Notes under the pieces: generated by a model | Told to the model about the DNA's origin: nothing | What the model saw: the letters and a program-made list of their open reading frames with translations, nothing else | Database searches by the model: none | NCBI GenBank assembly: GCA_020809705.1 | Contig: CP085835.1 | Span: forward strand, 434,001 to 498,000 | DNA from: Calonectria ilicicola | Taxonomy: Eukaryota > Ascomycota > Sordariomycetes > Hypocreales > Nectriaceae | Direction: 5' to 3' | DNA length: 64,000 nucleotides | Position numbers and translations under genes: made by a program | Shown here: piece after piece, positions 1-10,154 of the stretch | How the letters are laid out: every line of letters begins with the position of its first letter | Position numbering within the stretch: position 1 is the first letter of the stretch

Positions 1-882
1 ATCACCCTTGGCTTTAATTATGAAATACCTCGTCACGGCAAACTCGCCTCTGTCTCCGATCCAGTAAAGTTCACATTTATCACGCGACGTGCGTGCGTTA
101 CGAACCACCACCAATCCGAAAATTCAAGCGATTTCTATCTCAAGCTTAAATTGACTACCTGCCTTCTTATTCGTATGAGTCGTCCAATATGCACAAGTCC
201 ACCTCGGCGTAGCGACAGGTAGAAACGGGCTCAATTGACATGAAATGATTAATTCTCAGTATCAAGTATGAGTTCACTCACTTCTTTACGTAAGAAAGAG
301 TGTTTAATCTTTCCATCGTGGTCTTAACCTGCCTGAGTACTGTGCAGTGACCTTGAGGATCATCATCTCGTATTTGTTACGACCGAAAACTAAACATTGT
401 TTCAAGTACGAGAAATATTTCGATTTGATGTTACCTTATTACTAAGGTAGGAACCGAGAGCGAGATAAATCGCATCCCACAGTACGACTGCGCCATGTTT
501 CATCGGGCAAGCTCGAGATATTAAACTTCCCCCCACATACAGCTTGCCAGATCTTGGCCAGGGTACAACCAAACAAGGCAGCCAATCGGACATTCCACTC
601 TTCAAGAACACCAATTTTGCCCAATGGATGATTCTATCTTAGTCAGGTAAAAGCAACTTGAAGATATTTGGCAGATATCCCGTGGTAGCGTACCACAATT
701 TTGATACCTATAAGTATCATATCCTCATCCGTCTTGACTCTATTATTTAATCCTCGGAATCAATCAGTTTTCCTCAGCATAAACTTTACATTCTCTCCAT
801 CACTTATTTCAGATATATTCAACACCTTCTTTTCTCATTCACTTCTCATTCATTCGCTTGTTCAGCTCTAAATACCTTCATC
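1..882. other. Intergenic, upstream of peptide precursor
   Basis: No coding region is supported; the short open frames on the minus strand at 402-624 overlap each other and have no recognisable content. A TATA-like stretch (CTATAAGTAT, 708-717) and a pyrimidine-rich leader lie before the start codon at 883 and could be the promoter and 5' UTR of the peptide precursor gene. Confidence 0.5.
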
Positions 883-1251
883 ATGAAGTGCGGCATTGCC
901 ATCGTTTCCATACTTGCTGCGGCTATGGCCGCCCCTATTGCCAACACACTAGATGAAAAAGCCCAGGTGGCAGCGGTACAGGAGCGTCAACCTCAGCCCA
1001 TGGCAGCTCAGGTCGAGAGTGCGAAGGAGCGAGGCGAAGGACTCGAGAAGCGCCAGATGCTTGTGGACCCGCTGATGTTTGCGGGAAGTATGGCAGCATA
1101 CATGAGAGCCCAGGAGCTGGCTAAGCAACAGGCTGAGCAGAAAAATCAGAAACGCCAAATGCTCGTGGACCCGCTCATGTTTGCCGGCAGCATGGAATCA
1201 TATATCGGGGCCCAGGAGCTAGCCAAGCAGCAGGCTAAGCAGCAGAGCTAG
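883..1251 (+). CDS. Secreted repeat peptide precursor (KEX2-processed type)
   Basis: A 122-residue intronless protein. Residues 1-17 form a signal peptide (hydrophobic core ending AAAMAA). Two dibasic KR sites at residues 56-57 and 90-91 each precede the same segment QMLVDPLMFAGSM, followed by a near-identical helix-like tail AQELAKQQA. The repeat unit is 34 residues (58-91), with a second copy of 31 residues (92-122) running to the C-terminus. This is the architecture of fungal KEX2-processed repeat proteins, a group that includes peptide pheromone precursors, repellents and some RiPP precursors. Inference: cleavage after KR would release two similar peptides starting with Gln, which could cyclise to pyroglutamate. 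No DUF3328 (UstYa-like) gene or peptidase gene lies in the window, so a dikaritin-type RiPP is not supported. The mature product and its role are unknown. The start is the only ATG that gives a signal peptide. Confidence 0.85.
   Translation: MKCGIAIVSILAAAMAAPIANTLDEKAQVAAVQERQPQPMAAQVESAKERGEGLEKRQMLVDPLMFAGSMAAYMRAQELAKQQAEQKNQKRQMLVDPLMFAGSMESYIGAQELAKQQAKQQS
1054..1251 (+). repeat. Direct repeat of 102 and 96 nt inside the peptide precursor
   Basis: Two in-frame copies (1054-1155 and 1156-1251). In the 13-codon core encoding QMLVDPLMFAGSM the copies differ at six third-codon positions (CAG/CAA, CTT/CTC, CTG/CTC, GCG/GCC, GGA/GGC, AGT/AGC) and at no amino acid. Confidence 0.9.
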
Positions 1252-1851
1252 CAGCTATGCCGAAGCACACATTGCCCAGATTATCACCTATCCAACAAGT
1301 TCTCAATCATTTCCCTTGGCCTCCCGGAGAGACACACCAAGAGACAACAGGGTGGATAATCGGATCCCATCAATGTATCAAACTTTGACTTATTAAATTT
1401 ACTTTCTATTCTACCCAATATATTATATATTTTACGTGGTGTGGTTTGCACTCAATTCTTTCCCTCGTAAAGCACTTAATTTTCGATTTCTCTGTTTTTG
1501 TATTGTTGTGATCATTTGTAGCCTTAAATATGTACTTATTTAATGCACATAAGTGCTTTCTAATCATTACCCAAGATAATAAAGTAAGGAAAAGTAAATA
1601 GAAATGTCCTAGTACTGGCTTTCGCGCACGGAGTTGCATTGCATCATGACTGGATAGATATCACAAGAAAATGGTTGGAATAGAGCTGGGTCCAAATTTT
1701 AACAAAAGGTAAATTAAGGCGTAAAAATCAGCTTTACTTATATTTTGCTTGGCGAAATCCAATCTAATATCTGAAAACTTATGTACTTGAAGAAGCGAAT
1801 ACGTTATTTACAGTGCCCAATCCCCTTATTTTTTCGGTTCTCATTTAACAC
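1252..1851. other. Intergenic between convergent genes
   Basis: AT-rich 3' flanks of the peptide precursor and the pectin lyase. The minus-strand open frame at 1406-1639 has low complexity and no recognisable motif. Nothing else seen. Confidence 0.5.
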
Positions 1852-3047
1852 TTAAATAGTGCCGAAGCCAGCGCTGCTCTGGACAGAAGTGACGCTGGAG
1901 TAGGCAGAGGCAGAAGCAATGTTCTTGCCAGCAAAGTTGGTGAGGAAGTCAGTGTCAGTACCACCAAGAGTACCAGAGCTACCGAATCCGTTGAGCTGGC
2001 AGCTGCGGCCGAGGGAAGCCTGGCAGGCAGTGTTGGCGGAAGTGGTGGTGCTGCCAAAGAGCTTGCCAGCGTATCCAGACTCCACGGGGGCATTGACGTT
2101 CTGGAAGATGTTGCCCTCAGCAAGGACCATGCCGCCAGAGTCGACCTCGAACGCATGGCCGTTGTTGTCATACCAGTAGTTGTTGACGGCGTGGAGGAGG
2201 GTGTTGCCAGTGACCTTGGGGCTGCGACCGGAGGTGTGGTAGATGTAGTTGTTCTTGAAGGTAATAAGCTACAGGTGTTCATGTTAGTGATGTTCTCATT
2301 TGTGTCAGCGCAATCATTTCGACTTACATCGTTGGAACCGGCAAAGTAGACACCCCAATAGTGGTAGGTATCGCAGTAGGGAGACCAGGAGGTAGTACCG
2401 TCAATCTTGTTGTTGCTGATGGTAACTCGATTATCAGCGCTGGTTCCGAGCACGATGTGCTGACGGCCAATCAGCGAGGTGGTGACGTGATCAATCCAGA
2501 TCATGTCGGCGTTGTTGACGGTGATGGCATCACCTCCCCAAACCAGGCTGGGGTTCAGGTTTGTGATCTGAATGTTCTGGATGATGACGTTGGAGGCACC
2601 GCTGACAATGCGGAGACCCTTGCCCTTGATGATACCCTTGGAGCCGACACCAACAATACTCTTGTTGCTCTTGACCTGGATGCCCAGGATGGCGGCATTG
2701 TCGTAGCTGACGCTGACCTTGGGGGCCGAGGCCTGGTAGTTGTCGCACCAGCTGTTCTGGTTAATGGCCTTTTGGCAGGCAGAGCCAGTTCCGTAAGGCG
2801 CACATCCTGTGGCGGTGGTGGTGCCCTCAGTGCCGGTGAAGTCAAAGGTCTGTTGGAGGATGATAACACGGGCCGTGTCGTCTCCCAGGTAGGAAACAAG
2901 CTGGGCTGTGGTGGTGGGGTAAACAGGAGTAGCTGTGCCGCCGCCAGTGACTCCCTTGGCAAAGCCTTCGGCGGATCCAGTGACGCCAACGGCAGCCGCT
3001 GTGCGAAGCAGGGTCGCGACAAAAGAGGTAACTAAGAAAGACTTCAT
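1852..3047 (-). CDS. Pectin lyase, polysaccharide lyase family 1
   Basis: A secreted pectin lyase that would cleave methyl-esterified homogalacturonan by beta-elimination. Exons 3047-2328 and 2268-1852 with a 59-nt intron (GTAAGT..CTGTAG, CTGAC branch) give 378 residues, the usual size for fungal pectin lyases. It has a signal peptide followed by a parallel beta-helix pattern. Family motifs visible are [38 protein letters not shown] (across the splice), SGRSPKVTG with the conserved arginine, and [19 protein letters not shown]. The last motifs match the Aspergillus PelA-type pectin lyases better than calcium-dependent pectate lyases. An in-frame ATG two codons upstream (3053) is an alternative start. 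The C-terminal Ser/Thr-rich tail ends in GFGTI. Substrate preference is inferred from the family. Confidence 0.92.
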
Positions 3048-3979
3048 GATCATGAATGCTGGTTGCCAGCAAACTGCAGAAGTGAGATGGAAGATTGGAT
3101 TGTTCAGCCTGAGTGTTTCTTCTGGTCTGGGCCGTTCCTCACGCTCCCTATATACTACCCGATCCTTCGGGTCCTCTGCTCCCCTCCCCTCACTTCTCAG
3201 CCACGATAGCATCGAACCAGCCTGCCGGTTGATGTCAGCGGGTCTATCAACTGCTAGCCCCTTGAATCACGGCCGATTCATCTCGGTACCGCAGAAAGCA
3301 CCCTGGACACTTGGCACGGCATTCGCGGCATGACCAGTGAGAAGGCGCAGGAAAAGTACAAAGGGCAGTCGAGCCACTGCGGTGGGAATGCGCCATTACA
3401 GCCGGTGGCTAGACTATCGGAGCAGCATCACGGAGTTGTGCTGTTTTGGTCGCGGCGCCCCGCTGCGATTCGTGGGAAAATGCTGGGTGGGGTTTTCGGG
3501 TATTTCGGGGCGGAGCCACCATTACGGGGATCGAAAATGGTAGGGCGTTTCATCGCGGCCGGGTCTGTTCGTCATTTCCTGTGGCGTCCCAGAACATCAG
3601 ATGATAAGCGAGTGAATAGGAAGAAGGGACGAAAGTAAAAAGTGAGCCTTATTTGTGGCCCTAAAGTCCAAGGGTAGCCCGACTAGTGGTTTAAGCTTGC
3701 GGAGAATCAGCTTCCGTAGCCATCCTTGCGCGTACTTTAATATGTACGCGTATGTATCCCTCAGTGGTTGAATTGCTTCATTGGACGGATTTATCTCACG
3801 ATACCTGCGCAATCTCGCGTCGTGATGCTAGTGTGCGTTGGAAACCGAAATCCTCGTGAGATGTTGACTTTCTATGCATCTTCCGGAAGTCTTTAACCTT
3901 CCTTTAACCGTATCCTGGAATGGGGTCACCGAAAGCTTGTTGGTCGGCATTAAAGTGGTGTAAGATTTTGATGAAATAT
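3048..3979. other. Intergenic, pectin lyase promoter
   Basis: Contains the pectin lyase upstream region. The more GC-rich part (about 3180-3640) has overlapping plus-strand open frames of 60-130 codons with no conserved motif, which I take as chance open frames. No clear regulatory site can be assigned. Confidence 0.45.
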
Positions 3980-5099
3980 CTAAAAGTATTCTACACAGTC
4001 CATGAACTCATCGTCGGTCTCATCAGGTTCTGTAGTCTTTGTCTCGCCAGCTGGCCTGGTCTCACAGCTAGAAACCGGAATCTCAGCATCCGTTGCAACG
4101 GGTTCCACAGTTGGTGATTTTGTAGAATTTTCCATCAACTTTATTTCTCTTTTGAGCTTCTCGCCAGCTAGCTCAAGATACTTGTTACGCAATGCTTTTG
4201 TCATTGCCGCAATCTCCTGCTTTTTCGGGTCAAAAAAGTCCCGTTGCTCAGCAATCACCGTGCGACTCTCCGCAAGTTGTTTCCCAAGAGCAGAATTGTC
4301 TTGAATGAGGTCTTTGACCATTGTTCTAAAGCCCAGTTGTAGTTTATTGATCCTCTCAGCGCGTGAAGGGTCCTTTAGCCTCTTCAAAAAGTCAATAGAG
4401 TCCGTCAAAATCTCATCGAGAAGAGGCAACCCCTTCGGCAAGCGATGAACAACTGCATGTCTGATCTGACAAATGGACGAAACTAGCATGAAGAGAGGTT
4501 TTCCCTCCCTGTTTTTCGCCAGATGCTTGTCCCGCCGTATCGCACGAGCCCACTTGTTGAGTTCGGCCGACTCGGCACAATTCCAACGCTGCACTGCCAA
4601 AATATTTGGGCTCAATCGTTGACAAAACTCAAAGCAGGCTTGCTCCAGAATTTGCTGAATTTTCGCCATGAGCATATGTTGAGCGTCAAATGGCAAATAG
4701 ACCGACTCGTTGCCAATCTCTTTTCTTCGTGAGATAGTTTGTTCATCTTCTAGAAAGTGTTAGCCTCAAATGTTTCCACGAATGGTGCCACTTACCGGAT
4801 GATTGTGTTGACGTTTCAGCAGGCTCACATAGGCCTAGAAAATGTTCGGTAGCTTTCACCTCGGAGTGATATACTCCGGCCAACAGCAACCGGAGCACAG
4901 TTTGAGATACCAAATCGATACCATACCCACGCACCAAAAGCTGTGTAGTTTTATCCACTTTGCACATATTTTTGAGGCATCTCATGATGATGTCTCGTGA
5001 GGGTAGACTTTCGCTTTGCTCTGTTAATATGAATTTTGATGCCCGCTTTCCAAACATGCGCTTTGTCGCTTGATAGACTAATTTTTCATCCGGTTCCAT
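3980..5099 (-). CDS. Conserved-looking hypothetical protein, two exons
   Basis: Function not recognised. Exons 5099-4796 and 4749-3980 are joined across a 46-nt intron (GTAAGT..TTCTAG); the frame closes exactly, giving 357 residues. The first in-frame ATG is at 5099. The protein is hydrophilic with no signal peptide or membrane segment. The N-terminal part has TKRMFGKRASKFILT and LLLAGVYHSEVKATEHFLGL; the middle has ICQIRHAVVHRLPKGLPLLDE; residues of about 210-300 are a charged helical stretch (NKYLELAGEKLKREIKLMEN), likely coiled coil; the tail is acidic and Thr/Glu-rich. The RHAVVHR segment recalls an uncharacterised family common in Fusarium and relatives, sometimes mislabelled as ubiquinol-cytochrome c reductase related; this is from memory and weak. 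Nothing in the neighbourhood indicates a role. Confidence 0.75.
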
Positions 5100-6295
5100 T
5101 TTTGGAAAAATAGGTAACTCCAACTATAAGGGGGTGCGATTCTGGTCAGGATGTTACTGTGTGGGAAACAGACGAGAAAGCAACTGCTCGGTAGTGGTGT
5201 GTGTAAATAGTCGCGCCACCTGAATGCAGAAAGGAAAGGGAAATATCCAATGCAAAGGCCAAGGGGATGAAGGGTTGTTTTATAAGTCCTCTAAAGTTTA
5301 TTAGTGCAGTCGGAGAAAGACATGAGGCAATTCACCTTGATATCCAACCTGAATGGCACTCATACACCACGGACCCACAATAGGTCAATAATAAATAGTC
5401 TTTACGATTTGAACAGTACTCAGTAATTAAGCGTTGGAAAACACTTTTTTTTTTTATAACAGTGGGTCGAATGACTTCAGAATAAAACGACTGATCACCA
5501 ATGAATGCCAAGTCGAGACTAGTTCGTTGATGAAGTAGCCATGTCGAAGTCGCAACTGACGCACAGAATAGGCTGGGTCGCGTAGTGAGAGCGTGCGCCA
5601 AATATGTTTTGATAGAGCACACTCTAAAATGGCCCCTCCAAATAAAAAAAAAGCTGAAAAAATGAACAAAGGGTTGTTCGATTGGATAGAGCTATGAAGT
5701 GGCGTTGTGACACTGCCATTGTCACGATTAAGACCATATTGCCGCCGAACTATCAAATACTTTTTCCTCGAATGTAATTGCATCACTTAGATATTAGCTA
5801 AATTCCTTATCATACTAGATTAATATTCGACTTTTCCTTGGTCGGGCAAATCATAACCAAACTTAGTTGTATCTGCCACGGTTGTGGCCTTGGAGCTGCC
5901 TCTTAGTTGAGCCCACGATCTACCAAGATAAAACTAGATTAATAAAAAACGGCGCTCTCGCTAAGCAGACGGATTAGAAAATAATAACTGCGAGATGCAC
6001 CCATTCTTTTTTCTATGTGCACACATCGATAATCCACCCAAATTTATAAGTGTCTTTGTATTATTTATTCGTTCCATAATGCCTAATATCTAACTATTGC
6101 CCTTCTTCTCCCAACTTGAGAACCTAAGAAGCCTTGGTGGTTATGAAAACCTCGTTATTGGACGCAAACAGAATTTTGATATATGTAAATAGCAACAGAA
6201 AAGTGTGCGTGGCTGCCCTCCTTTTCCGATTCCGTTATGCTATGGAGTGGGAGGATAAAATGTAAAAACTTTCGGTCTGTCTTGCAGAGCTTTCA
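5100..6295. other. Intergenic, nothing recognised
   Basis: Moderately AT-rich sequence with short homopolymer runs (for example a T run near 5448-5456). The overlapping minus-strand open frames at 5332-5786 have no family signature. No gene, RNA or repeat family could be supported. Confidence 0.45.
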
Positions 6296-7519
6296 TCACG
6301 CACCACACCTTTTCTCTGTTTTTTTCGACTTCTTGGCGCGGCGGTCTCTTAAGCGCACTGATTTATCCACCTGCTCTTTGGATTTGAAGCCTCGCGTTTG
6401 TTTTAGTGCCTGGATTCGGGCTGATTTCCGAGGTGCCCTAACTACAGTGCACTGTTTTGCCCTAGCCATACTTCGAGTTCTCGGTCGGTCTCTTGGTTCA
6501 TCCTGCTTTGTTGCTGAATCTTCGTGTGAATAGTTTTCTGGCGAAGTCAAATTATTCTGCTCGTCATTGGGGTTCTCGACTTGAAGGTTATTGCGCCGCT
6601 GTAGTAGAGACTGTTGGCCAACCTTGAGGGACGTGGCGTTTCGCCCAGAGAGGTGGTGCTTCCATGACTTCCGGGTCATTTCGTCCTCAATCTCCCACCA
6701 AACGTGAATTGGAAGCGTGTCCTCTCGTGGTCGGATAGCACGATGGTCGTTGTTGATGCCCATCATAGCCAATGCCCAGATCGTAAGGCTGACAGTTAGC
6801 ACTTCAAGTCCACTATGGCTCCATGGAATAGCTTGGTATTCGATGCCATATTCAAGCTTGTTGCCATTTCTGCCGACCTTAAATATTCGCAACGCAACTA
6901 TCTCCTGTGAGGTTAATATGAACCCGTATCGGGTCCCTGCCCATACACAGTAAGTAAGCACCTGGCGAAATGGCCACATCCAATGAGTTTGCAAACTATT
7001 CACCATTTTTTCTTTGTTACTCTTCCAGTTGTGACCACACTTTGAATCACCCATCACGAGGAAGGGTTGATTGTTATCTAGCATGGATATTGCCCAATCT
7101 GGTTCGAGTCTACGGCCCATGCGCTTCAAAACCGTTTTATTTAGTTCAATGGTTGGTTCCCCTTCTGGGTATCGAAGACACTGTTGGATTAAAGCGGCAC
7201 CTCTCTTGAGTGGTTGGCGAATATTTTGAATGTTCCACTTTTCCGCCAAAGCACTGAAACTATTCTCATTTTTAAGTCTAGTCGGCGTTCCACTCAAACT
7301 AGAGCTGGCTCTAGTTGTGAGGTTGGGGGTATCAAACAGGTCCCCATATGCTCCCTGAATGTTTTCGTAAGTGAAGTCTGCCCACGGATAAATATTGTCC
7401 TCGTTAAGAGCAACATAGCCACTATTAGTTGTGTAGTCATGGTTATTCTTGTTAAAGATACAGTTGAGACTTGGATTTGGCTTCGTCAAAAGTTCAATGA
7501 GCGTGGATCTGGCTGGCAT
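6296..7519 (-). CDS. PD-(D/E)XK nuclease-like domain protein
   Basis: 407 residues, intronless as modelled. The start MPARSTLIELL at 7519 is the first ATG of the open frame and fits how such fungal proteins begin. The core EPDWAISML (residues 139-147) followed by FLVMGDSK (153-160) gives the PD..D-x-K signature of the fungal PD-(D/E)XK nuclease-like family, and QVLTYCVWAGTRYGFILT (186-203) is the helix/strand segment after it. The C-terminal third is rich in Arg, Lys and Ser (RTRSMARAKQ, APRKSARIQ, DRRAKKSKKTEKR) and looks nuclear-targeted or nucleic-acid binding. These proteins are numerous and variable in Hypocreales, often in accessory regions. Biochemical activity is inferred, not known. 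It is divergent from the FTA2-like gene at 8712. Confidence 0.8.
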   Translation of the reverse strand: MPARSTLIELLTKPNPSLNCIFNKNNHDYTTNSGYVALNEDNIYPWADFTYENIQGAYGDLFDTPNLTTRASSSLSGTPTRLKNENSFSALAEKWNIQNIRQPLKRGAALIQQCLRYPEGEPTIELNKTVLKRMGRRLEPDWAISMLDNNQPFLVMGDSKCGHNWKSNKEKMVNSLQTHWMWPFRQVLTYCVWAGTRYGFILTSQEIVALRIFKVGRNGNKLEYGIEYQAIPWSHSGLEVLTVSLTIWALAMMGINNDHRAIRPREDTLPIHVWWEIEDEMTRKSWKHHLSGRNATSLKVGQQSLLQRRNNLQVENPNDEQNNLTSPENYSHEDSATKQDEPRDRPRTRSMARAKQCTVVRAPRKSARIQALKQTRGFKSKEQVDKSVRLRDRRAKKSKKTEKRCGA

Positions 7520-8711
7520 GATGGTGGTATCGTGGGGAAAATTCTTTCCTTGCTGAACTTGAAATCTCCTTCGAGCTTTCTGTTGGAGAGGATAATATAG
7601 GTGCCTTATATCGTGGATACATGCAATGTCATCCAAGTATGATAATTACATGTTCTCAGAACAGTGATTCACTTCTACTGTTCACCGAAAAGCGAACACA
7701 CCAACTGATTTTCCACAGAACGATTGACAAATTCATTCACAATCAGACACCCCACAGATACAAACGGGTCGTTTCAATTTTACAAAATGAATTGTTATCA
7801 AACAAGCAGATGAACTCTATTTTCATACACTGTGTCCTAAAATGGATACTTTGTGGTTTGTGATGCGTAAATGTGAGTTACAGTAGTGAATTAACGTTGG
7901 GTCTTCATGTTATCAAACGGCAATTCGCTGCAATGACATTATGCCATGACATTTTAGTCATCATGTCACTTCGCTTTTACATTTGGCGGCCACTATTCTT
8001 CGTTCATTCATAGATCGATAGGTTTTGCAAGGATCTTTCGCTGCAATTACTTTGGTGATGGCCGTCATCAAAACGAGTATTCATTGATCGATGTAACAAA
8101 GAAAACTAAACTTCACCCAACGTATAGGATGGATAAATTCAAAGCCTAGCCATTTTAATTCTGAAAGAATGTAGCATATAACAAAGAGGAGGTCTTCAAA
8201 ACCTTCCATGGTGTTATGCTTTAGCACAAAGGATTTTGACCAAAATTACCTTTGTGGAGACGTTTTTGTCTAACCTCTCAACTTTAAGTGCAAACAAAGC
8301 ACGCTAAAATATATGCTATAGGCTAAAGGTGCATTCTATGTTTGCGAAAGAATGTAATGAAGTTTAGCTCTCTGACCGAGTATTGATATCTAACTGGCTA
8401 GATCCACAAATGAAAGGAGCGGGCGCGAGAAAAGGATGGGAAACGATAGCTAAAAAAAGAAAATTACTCAAATTCCTCTCTAATTTTATGGCATCGGTAT
8501 GAAAGACCGCCACAAAGGCAAACCTTACGCTAATTTTCGAGTCAATTTCTAGCTTAGCACTTCTTGAAATCCCTTCTGAGAACAAAGAGCTCAGCTGCGG
8601 CATCCTGTGTTGTTTTCCTATTTAGACATCATGGAGTAAGAAGAACCTCAAATTCCTTGAATTGAATAGGTTTATCTTTTTCTTCTGTCATCAACGTGTA
8701 AATTGACTAAA
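7520..8711. other. Intergenic between divergent nuclease-like and FTA2-like genes
   Basis: AT-rich 1.2-kb region that must hold both promoters. The plus-strand open frame 7621-7863 and minus-strand frame 8364-8603 show no known motif. No repeats or RNA genes seen. Confidence 0.45.
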
Positions 8712-9752
8712 ATGCCGTCCAAATTGCCTCTCCCTCGTTGCGAGGGCCCAAAGCTCGCTCCTTTTCAATTTCAAGATGAAAAACACCCCGAAATCAAGTT
8801 CCTTGAATCTATAGGCAAGGGCCTCCACGGGCATGTCTTGCGGGCCACTATCGATGGCAAAACATATGCCATAAAACTTGTTTGTATCCAATCACGTGAG
8901 CATTTATTTATTTATTCACTAACCCCTGTCGGATCACAGTTTCGGTTTTTCCTGCCAGGCGAGCTTTTTATATATTATGATGGAGAAGAATATACAGCAA
9001 AAGATGTTCTCGACCATATGGATCCATTTCATAGTGAATGTAGAGCCTATGGCCGACTAAAAGAGACGGGTAATGAGAATCTCGCAGCTCATTGCTTCGG
9101 CTATATCATTCTAAACGATGAGCAGGAGGCTGAACTTGCTGAACGAGGAATACACGATTGGAACCGCGATCCTAAAGACAAGCGCCGCCGCCCTATTAGA
9201 GGTATTGTAAAGGAGCTCATCGAAAGTAAGGATGCATTCACATTTGAGATGATTGGTCAGATGAGAAAGGATATCAAATCCATCAACAAGTTGGGAATCT
9301 TGGTTTATGATCTTCGTAAGGATAACTACCTATCTGGCCGCATCATTGACCTAAGTCAAGCATGCACAGTACCTCACATACAGCTGGATTGGGAAAAATG
9401 GAACGCTAGTACAGTCAAGGATATATGTGCACGGGACTATGAGCGCATGGACAGCATGGTTGCGAGATGGAATGAAGATCATCCAGAGCGTGTGTATTGG
9501 CGATGCTTTCTTGCCAGTTGGAATTACAAGCAAAAGCTTCGCAACAAGCCAGGTAACATAAGCTCATATAGAATGGAAGGTGCGAATGTGGATGTTGCCA
9601 ACTATGACTGGAAGAATCAACACCAGATTCGGAAGAAGTCCCGTCGTCAAACCAAGGAGCCTATCGGCAGCACGAAGAACTCGGTCAAAACTAGCAAACA
9701 AAGCTCACGAACGCGAGGCGTCAAGAGGGTCACCAAGAGGAAGCGTCGCTGA
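8712..9752 (+). CDS. FTA2-type kinase-like protein (degenerate kinase fold)
   Basis: Exons 8712-8879 and 8940-9752 give 326 residues. The 60-nt intron (GTTTGT..CACAG, CTAAC branch) keeps the frame open if retained, but splicing it restores the family sequence AIKLFRFF. The N-terminus LPLPRCEGPKLAPFQF, glycine loop IGKGLHGHV (34-42) and Lys55 in YAIKL resemble proteins annotated as Sim4 complex subunit FTA2 domain. The catalytic loop is VYDLRKDNY (178-186) and the metal-binding position is IIDLSQA (191-197), so canonical HRD and DFG are absent. A long basic tail (KKSRRQTKE, TKRKRR) suggests nuclear location. In fission yeast Fta2 is a kinetochore protein; the expanded filamentous-fungal relatives are of unknown function, so kinetochore work should not be assumed. 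Confidence 0.8.
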   Translation: MPSKLPLPRCEGPKLAPFQFQDEKHPEIKFLESIGKGLHGHVLRATIDGKTYAIKLVCIQSREHLFIYSLTPVGSQFRFFLPGELFIYYDGEEYTAKDVLDHMDPFHSECRAYGRLKETGNENLAAHCFGYIILNDEQEAELAERGIHDWNRDPKDKRRRPIRGIVKELIESKDAFTFEMIGQMRKDIKSINKLGILVYDLRKDNYLSGRIIDLSQACTVPHIQLDWEKWNASTVKDICARDYERMDSMVARWNEDHPERVYWRCFLASWNYKQKLRNKPGNISSYRMEGANVDVANYDWKNQHQIRKKSRRQTKEPIGSTKNSVKTSKQSSRTRGVKRVTKRKRR

Positions 9753-10154
9753 TCTTTGATTGATAGGAGTTCCTAGAGACTAGTTGCATTCGCTTTTTTT
9801 CTTTGCTTTATATAGTTTTGTTCAAGTACTGATGGTTTCTATCTATAGAATTGACTACTCCTTTCTTATATTTCCTGTTTTATTCTCAAACTGATGGCGA
9901 CAGTTTGCTTCTCGTTCTTCCTTCTGCAGTTGTAGCGAGGGCCGTTAACTAGGCAATGGACAGCCGCGGCGCGGAACTGCTGGCGGCAGGTCTCAGAACA
10001 GACTGTAGCCAGCCACTCTATTTTAGTAGCCCCTTTACCCACAATAAGTAAAGCTCTGCTCCAAAAAAAAACATCGATCATTCTATCCTAGACTGTTCGT
10101 TTATAATGCTTATTTCGACTAAATACTATTGACACTAAAGGTTTTATCATGATC
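9753..10154. other. Intergenic between convergent genes
   Basis: 3' flanks of the FTA2-like and SERAC1-like genes. T-rich; an A run of 9 near 10062. Nothing else seen. Confidence 0.5.

Noticed and set aside
883..1251. Dikaritin-type RiPP precursor (ustiloxin-like)
   Set aside because: Repeats with KR sites fit, but no DUF3328/UstYa-like oxidase gene lies in the 64 kb and the core lacks the usual short Tyr-containing cyclised motif. Kept as a generic KEX2-processed precursor.
2361..3035. 224-codon open frame antisense to pectin lyase
   Set aside because: Gly/Val/Asp-rich product is the antisense shadow of the beta-helix coding sequence.
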